From NCBI GenBank assembly GCA_000149265.1, contig CH003282.1, positions 115,358 through 179,357 of the forward strand: a stretch of 64,000 nt of DNA, in the 5' to 3' direction. The translations under genes were made by a program, and so were the position numbers. Below the pieces are notes generated by a model. It was not told the origin of the DNA, made no database searches, and saw only the letters and a program-made list of their open reading frames with translations. This document shows positions 58,993 to 64,000 of the stretch, piece by piece. This DNA comes from Ciona savignyi (lineage: Eukaryota; Chordata; Ascidiacea; Phlebobranchia; Cionidae). Every line of letters starts with the position of its first letter. Position 1 is the first letter of the stretch.

Positions 58993-60823
58993 GCCTATAT
59001 AGAATTATCGGGATATATAATGAATGATTAACGGCGAGTAATCAGTCAAAAAGTTCTTTATGTAACACGATAGTACTTAAATCTTCAGCTGGTGTAAGGC
59101 ATGCAAACAAGCTGCAAAGATCAATAGTCGCGGCACAGTTTTAGAAAATCGCGTCATGGGGCTGGATATAAGAAGCGAGGTAATAAAAAACGCGCAGATA
59201 AATTCAAAAACAGTTGCTTATGCACCCCGCACTGTTATCTTTTTATCAAGCTATAAATTTTAAGTGGTTTGTGGAAGTTATATTTGCAATTCCATACGGA
59301 AGCTCGATCCGAATATCATAATTCACGGTATTTGGTTGCCTAAAGAATTTAAACGTTTTTGAATAATCGTATAGATTCCAAAAGTGTTTAAACAGTTCCT
59401 TTTATTTGCGGTGTTTTCCAGCTTATTCTGAGTCACCGACACCTACCCAGACATATACTACCTCTGGGAGACACCTTACGCGGCTAATATGTCGCTTCAA
59501 TCATCTTTAGAGTCACCAGTGAACGGAACGCGGTGTTTTTGCCCAAAAATGCAGTGTGGATATGTAGTAAAGAAGCCATCATTGCATTTTGCCTAAATTT
59601 TGTGTTTTAAGCAACCGTTTTGAAATGTAACCCAATTTGATAACTAAAAAGTGTTATAAAGGGCTAATTGCGTTTTGCCTTGTTTTTATAGGTTATAAAA
59701 TATTCCGTTATTTATAAAAATAACCAAATTAATTGCAATATGAAGTATTAATAACAAAGCAAAAATAAAGTAAAAACAACGAGTTGTTAAACTCGTAGTC
59801 GTTAAAATCCGACAGAAGAAACACTTTAGACGCGGCAAGTTCTAGCTAACACAATCAGTTGAGTTTAACAAAAATAGGCAATACAGTAAATATGACCTGT
59901 TTCTGAGGAATTAAAGATTTTATTGGGAAAGGTTGTCTGTAAGGAAATGGACCAAGTGTAGTTAGAGATACAAAACATGCAACCTTACTTACCACGCGTT
60001 CCCGCTTATTTATATCTTGGTGAAATTGATTTTCAAAAACTGTGTAAATACTATTGCGAAATTCAGGTTTTTTTAAGTTTAACCAACATAGTTTTTCATA
60101 AAAAAAATCTTTAAATACATTTAAAAAAATAAAATGTTTAGAATGCTACTGGGACCTAGACGAAAATCGCTATTCCGGACATTCGGCGTTCTGATGCCTG
60201 ACTAATACAATGATATCAAAATATAACAACTCTAATTTTTGGCATAATGTATTCACTATCGTATAAAGCTTTAAAATTGATCATTTAACTTCTGTTCTGT
60301 GGATTAAGAGTGCCGTATTTACACAAAGAAGGCTAATTTTTAGATTGATGACTAATAATCCATTGTAGTGATTAGGGTTTGTGTAGTTTTCGCGATATAG
60401 ACTGGTATACGACAAGGCTGGTTGCCAAAAGTACTCTATGTCGATTAGACCACCCCAGCACGTCAATTTAAAAACATAATTGGATTATTTAGTTCCAGAT
60501 GAGTACAGCCCGAATCAAACCTGCCGGTTGATCGTAGAAATGTGATACAAGTGCCGAAATATTTGAAGTATTTGGATTTCAAATTATGTATGTAGATAGC
60601 CGGCACGTTGTTGATTTTTCTCGTCGGCGCAGCCTTGAACTGTCATTTATTACAATTTACCTGTCCTCGTTCTCACGATTCCATAAAGACTAGTCTCCTC
60701 CGAAGAACAACATTGAAGGGTCAGGTTTAAAAAACGGGTGGTTGTCTGGCACCGACACCGCTCACACCCCCTGCATGAGATAGCACACAAGCCCCACTAT
60801 CGGCTTACTAGCCCAGGCTTTAC
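58993..60823. other. AT-rich region with nothing recognised
   Basis: I see no gene, SINE or clear repeat here on either strand. Confidence 0.4.
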
Positions 60824-61024
60824 TTATGCTGCTGCGTGGTGTACCCGTACTAGATATACGCCCTGGTGGAAGCAATTTTGTTGCAACATGCCGTATATTC
60901 CGCAGACATCACTACGAATTGTTAACAGATCCAATACAGCCGCTCTGTCCAGCGCTAGTAGTTTATCTTCAGTTTCCGTTTCGTTGCGTGTAATCAGGAC
61001 CTTTCCGTTTTGTACCTGCGCGAT
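60824..61024 (-). other. Unassigned exon-like open segment
   Basis: A 66-codon open stretch on the minus strand directly after a CTGACAG acceptor-like site, ending in TAA at 60826-60824. Its composition is protein-like: KVLITRNETETEDKLLALD, then RAAVLDLLTIRSDVCGIYGM. It has no ATG at its start and could be a terminal exon or part of an old transposon. I recognise no family. Confidence 0.35.
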
Positions 61025-61417
61025 CTGTCAGACGTTTAGTTGAATCGATTACTTTAAAGAAGATATCGAAGGCCCGACTTCGTAGCAGTTTATATGAATC
61101 AAGTAAACAGTTATTAATGTTTAATTTAATTAGCGATATTTCGGAGCATAAAAAGCATAGATTTGTTCATTAATCTAATGAGCAAAAAACCTAACAGCCA
61201 AAACAATCATTGGATTAAAAATGGATTTAGACTCGATGAATGGTAATAGCACCAACAGGCTGTTGTTAGTATATGAAGAACAGAGCAATTGTTAATTACT
61301 TGGTTAACAATACGATGATGACGTGTTTTCCGTTTACCTTGCCGAATAGTCTAGGCATTTATTAACTGAGAAAGGTTTGTCAGATGTGGTTCGATGTACA
61401 GAATAAGTTCATTGAAG

Positions 61418-63929
61418 ATGCGGAGTTATTTGCTTGTGGTTTTGCTGTTTGGGACTGTTGACACTATAGCAGGTGAGTATTATTACTAATTCTATTGTGC
61501 ATAGAAATGAGTTGATTCTTATTTAAATCTCTCACTAAAACACGCTGAGCATATTATTAACGTACGTATTGCCGAATATTGTTTCATGTAACTACATTGG
61601 TGACTACTCTTGTCAAGCGCACATAAAACCCGCGTATATGTATACGCAAGTGAAATAAATGACACTGATCCTTTTGTCCGACGTATTTAACACTAAAGTA
61701 AACTTAACCTATATTCTCTAGACAGTTTAAAAAGTTTGTTTTTTTGCGCTGGAATTGACCAAAACAATGAGTGTTATACGTTCTCTAAGTTTATTCATAA
61801 AAAGTTTGCGTATAACGTTTAAGCCAAAACTTCAGAATTTTTTTTCTATTTTTTTAATGACCGATTTTATAGCTGGTACTTTCTACGATATAAAGATATT
61901 CCAATCAATCTGTACCTTCCCAGTTACGAAATTATCTATGGCGCATATATATGTTATCTACCAATCAGTCTTGATCAGATCAAGTTTTTGTCAGGGTACC
62001 CGGTAGATATATGTTTGGCCGACATACCCGAAATGTTACAACGGCCAATGCACGGGCCATTGCTGACTATTATCTACGGTTCTTATACTGTCCACGTATG
62101 GTCTTAACCGAAATGTTACAACGGCCAGTGCTGCCTATTATCTACGGACCTACGGTTCTTGTATTTTGTCCACATATGATTCCTAGCTACGTTTAAGTAA
62201 GAATTAGCTTGTTGTTTGTTAACTATTTTATTTACGATGCAAAAAAGTCACAAGAATAAGGTCAATAATAAATTGTACACAAGAAGAATAATAAAATTGT
62301 ACACAAGAAGAAACTTTGGTGAAGGCGTGAACCGTGAAGCATAGAAAAAGAAACTTTGGTAACCTTAATAATTTGCCAAAATATGGAAAGTATCATTATT
62401 TAAATGAATACGATCCCAAATGTGTCCACTTCAACTGTGTCATCACTTGAGCTATCATCAGGTGGAGCCTGAAGTAGCATATACTTTGGGACTTTCTTGA
62501 TATTTGAGACGTTGCACTTAAAGCATCCAGTTGGCTATGTGTTTGAATGGTGTTGTCTTAAACAAAGCGGCTCTTCCAGCCCTGCCTTCCTCCCAGTCAC
62601 ATACACCATTATGCACTTTCTTATGTCACTTGTGATATCAGCGTACTTAGCACGTGCATGTCTTGTGCACAGCAGAACATCTCTAGATTACAAATTTATT
62701 TTAACAATTATTCTACATTATTCCCTTTAAAATGTAGCCGCATGGTTAAGTGGTGAAGTGAACACACACAGGATATACAGGAACATGAGTGTCAGTATCC
62801 ATTATAATATATATAAAGACTTAAATAGGCTAACTGTTACAAAACACAAGCGTCCGTATCTCATTATTTCTGCTTTTAGTATTAACATTGTAGTTCTAAT
62901 TTCGTACCTGGTATCTTCAAATCATGTAGATGCATCTCTTTGGACAAGAAATCTTAAATTAACATTGCCATAACTTTAAACAGTTACACACCACACGCTA
63001 CTAGTTCATATCGCAAATTTGAACTGTAAAGGCGGAAAGAAACAGATCACGTGGTGCAATACGACACAATTAAAAGCGAACGACACATTTATGCGCGGGG
63101 AAAAAGTGTTGCTCAATAAGAATTTATAAAACAAAACATTATATTTCTAAAACAATCTAATACATATAAAATGTTCACTTATTTGCTTGAATAACTGTTA
63201 TTCAAAAATAACACATATTTAAACAAATTGTTCTACTCTTTTGATTACGTGTTAAGTTCGGCGGACTGGTTGCTGTAGGACTGAAGCCATGAAAAGTGGG
63301 AAAATAATCAATAAATTTACCAAAATAATAAATTATTCTCCACCACAGAATGATAATTAAATTAAAAACAAAGGTTTCTTTGGTTCTGTAATCCTGCCAA
63401 CAAGACAGCAACGTATGAGTTTCAGCTGGTTTATGTCAGATCGGCCATGTGTGGCTAAATCGTTCAAACGCCACAGACAAAAAATAGGCTATGTTTTTTT
63501 CTAAGGATTATCGCGAGTGGGCCATATATGTAACACCAGAGTATGGCCAGCCATAGAATATACGAACATGACACATATATATAAGGTTGGATTATGTTTG
63601 TACGGCCATAGGTTATATAAATCAAACATATGCCGGTCGATCCTGACAACCGGCCATAGATAGTTCGAAGATACTTCGTGACTGGGTTGGATCGATTCCA
63701 ATGCAGTGTGTATTTTTGTGCCTTTAATTAACCCATATTGCTTCGTAGCTATTTTATGTGCTCATTCCTTTGCATATTTAGCTACGAGACGAGGTTGCTT
63801 TCTGCCCGGAAATGGATTCCAATACGCACTCACCGACACCCGACTGACTTACAAGAGAGCAAAGGCCGAATGTGAAGGGTGGCAGGGGACTCTGGCACAG
63901 AACGGAATAAGAGATCAGACAATATTTAA
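61418..63929 (+). CDS. C-type lectin-like secreted protein, first two exons (gene continues past the window)
   Basis: Exon 1 (61418-61472) encodes MRSYLLVVLLFGTVDTIA, a clear signal peptide, then a GTGAGT donor in phase 1. Exon 2 (63782-63929) follows a TATTTAG acceptor and encodes ATRRGCFLPGNGFQYALTDT then RLTYKRAKAECEGWQGTLAQ, ending at a GTGAGT donor in phase 2. The pattern YALT.....Y..A...CE...GTLA is the opening of a C-type lectin-like domain (first strand, helix and first Cys). The remaining cysteines and the WND/EPN-type ligand residues lie off the right edge, so sugar binding cannot be judged. The 2.3-kb intron contains no exon I can support. Tunicates have large expanded sets of such genes. 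Confidence 0.72.
62017..62180 (+). repeat. Local tandem duplication in the lectin gene intron
   Basis: CCGAAATGTTACAACGGCCA occurs at 62030 and 62109, each followed by TATTATCTACGG and TGTCCAC.TATG. A smaller tandem of AATTGTACACAAGAAGAA follows at about 62268-62312. Confidence 0.65.
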
Positions 63930-64000
63930 GTGAGTTTTTTTTTATAGAAGCACGTCGAATTGCAAATAAAAAAGAGGGTTCTTAAACAGCCGAACAGTGT

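Noticed and set aside
58978-59000. Right end of the hAT element with a target duplication
   Set aside because: The end motif is plausible, but the flanking 8 bases (CCTATATA) do not match the left flank (GTTAAAAT), so no duplication is claimed.

Overview
The window looks like 64 kb of an intron-rich, AT-rich chordate genome, most likely an ascidian tunicate of the Ciona type. This rests on short introns, vertebrate-like protein families, tRNA-derived SINEs and 100-N scaffold gaps; it is an inference, since no species-specific marker was tested. Genes were rebuilt by eye from splice sites, reading phase and family resemblance. Three 100-N gaps lie at 695-794, 20274-20373 and 32848-32947.

Layout, left to right. 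(1) 1057-5500: a head-to-head pair, the first exon of COX17 (minus) and the complete 8-exon CFDP1/BCNT (Swc5) gene (plus), with a small inverted-repeat element in the shared promoter. (2) 6801-31673: two tandem minus-strand SLC28-type concentrative nucleoside transporters. Fourteen common exons have matching positions and phases, but the nucleobase-contact motif differs (GQTE against SMTE). Copy 1 seems to have several alternative N-termini; copy 2 carries a hAT-type MITE with a perfect 8-bp target duplication. The sequence between them contains a probable assembly duplication around a gap. (3) 31674-38300: mostly repeats, with a TTAA-bounded piggyBac-like element and two exons of an SLC23-type transporter, one frameshifted. 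(4) 38300-54200: a segmental duplication carrying two intronless TREX-like exonuclease genes of roughly 90% identity. Each encodes a degenerate N-terminal exonuclease domain fused to an intact C-terminal one. They are embedded in an apparently undescribed repeat family built of ~335-bp monomers, capped by a hairpin, and arranged partly as a large inverted repeat. (5) 55117-56733: a complete 6-exon essential myosin light chain gene (minus). (6) 57500-64000: a decayed hAT transposase with a nested foldback element, an unassigned open exon-like segment, and the first two exons of a C-type lectin-like gene leaving the right edge.

There is no operon-like functional grouping. The common theme is local duplication and divergence (nucleoside transporters, exonucleases) in a region reshaped by SINEs, MITEs and the 335-bp family. 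The most novel items are the double-domain TREX proteins and that repeat family.
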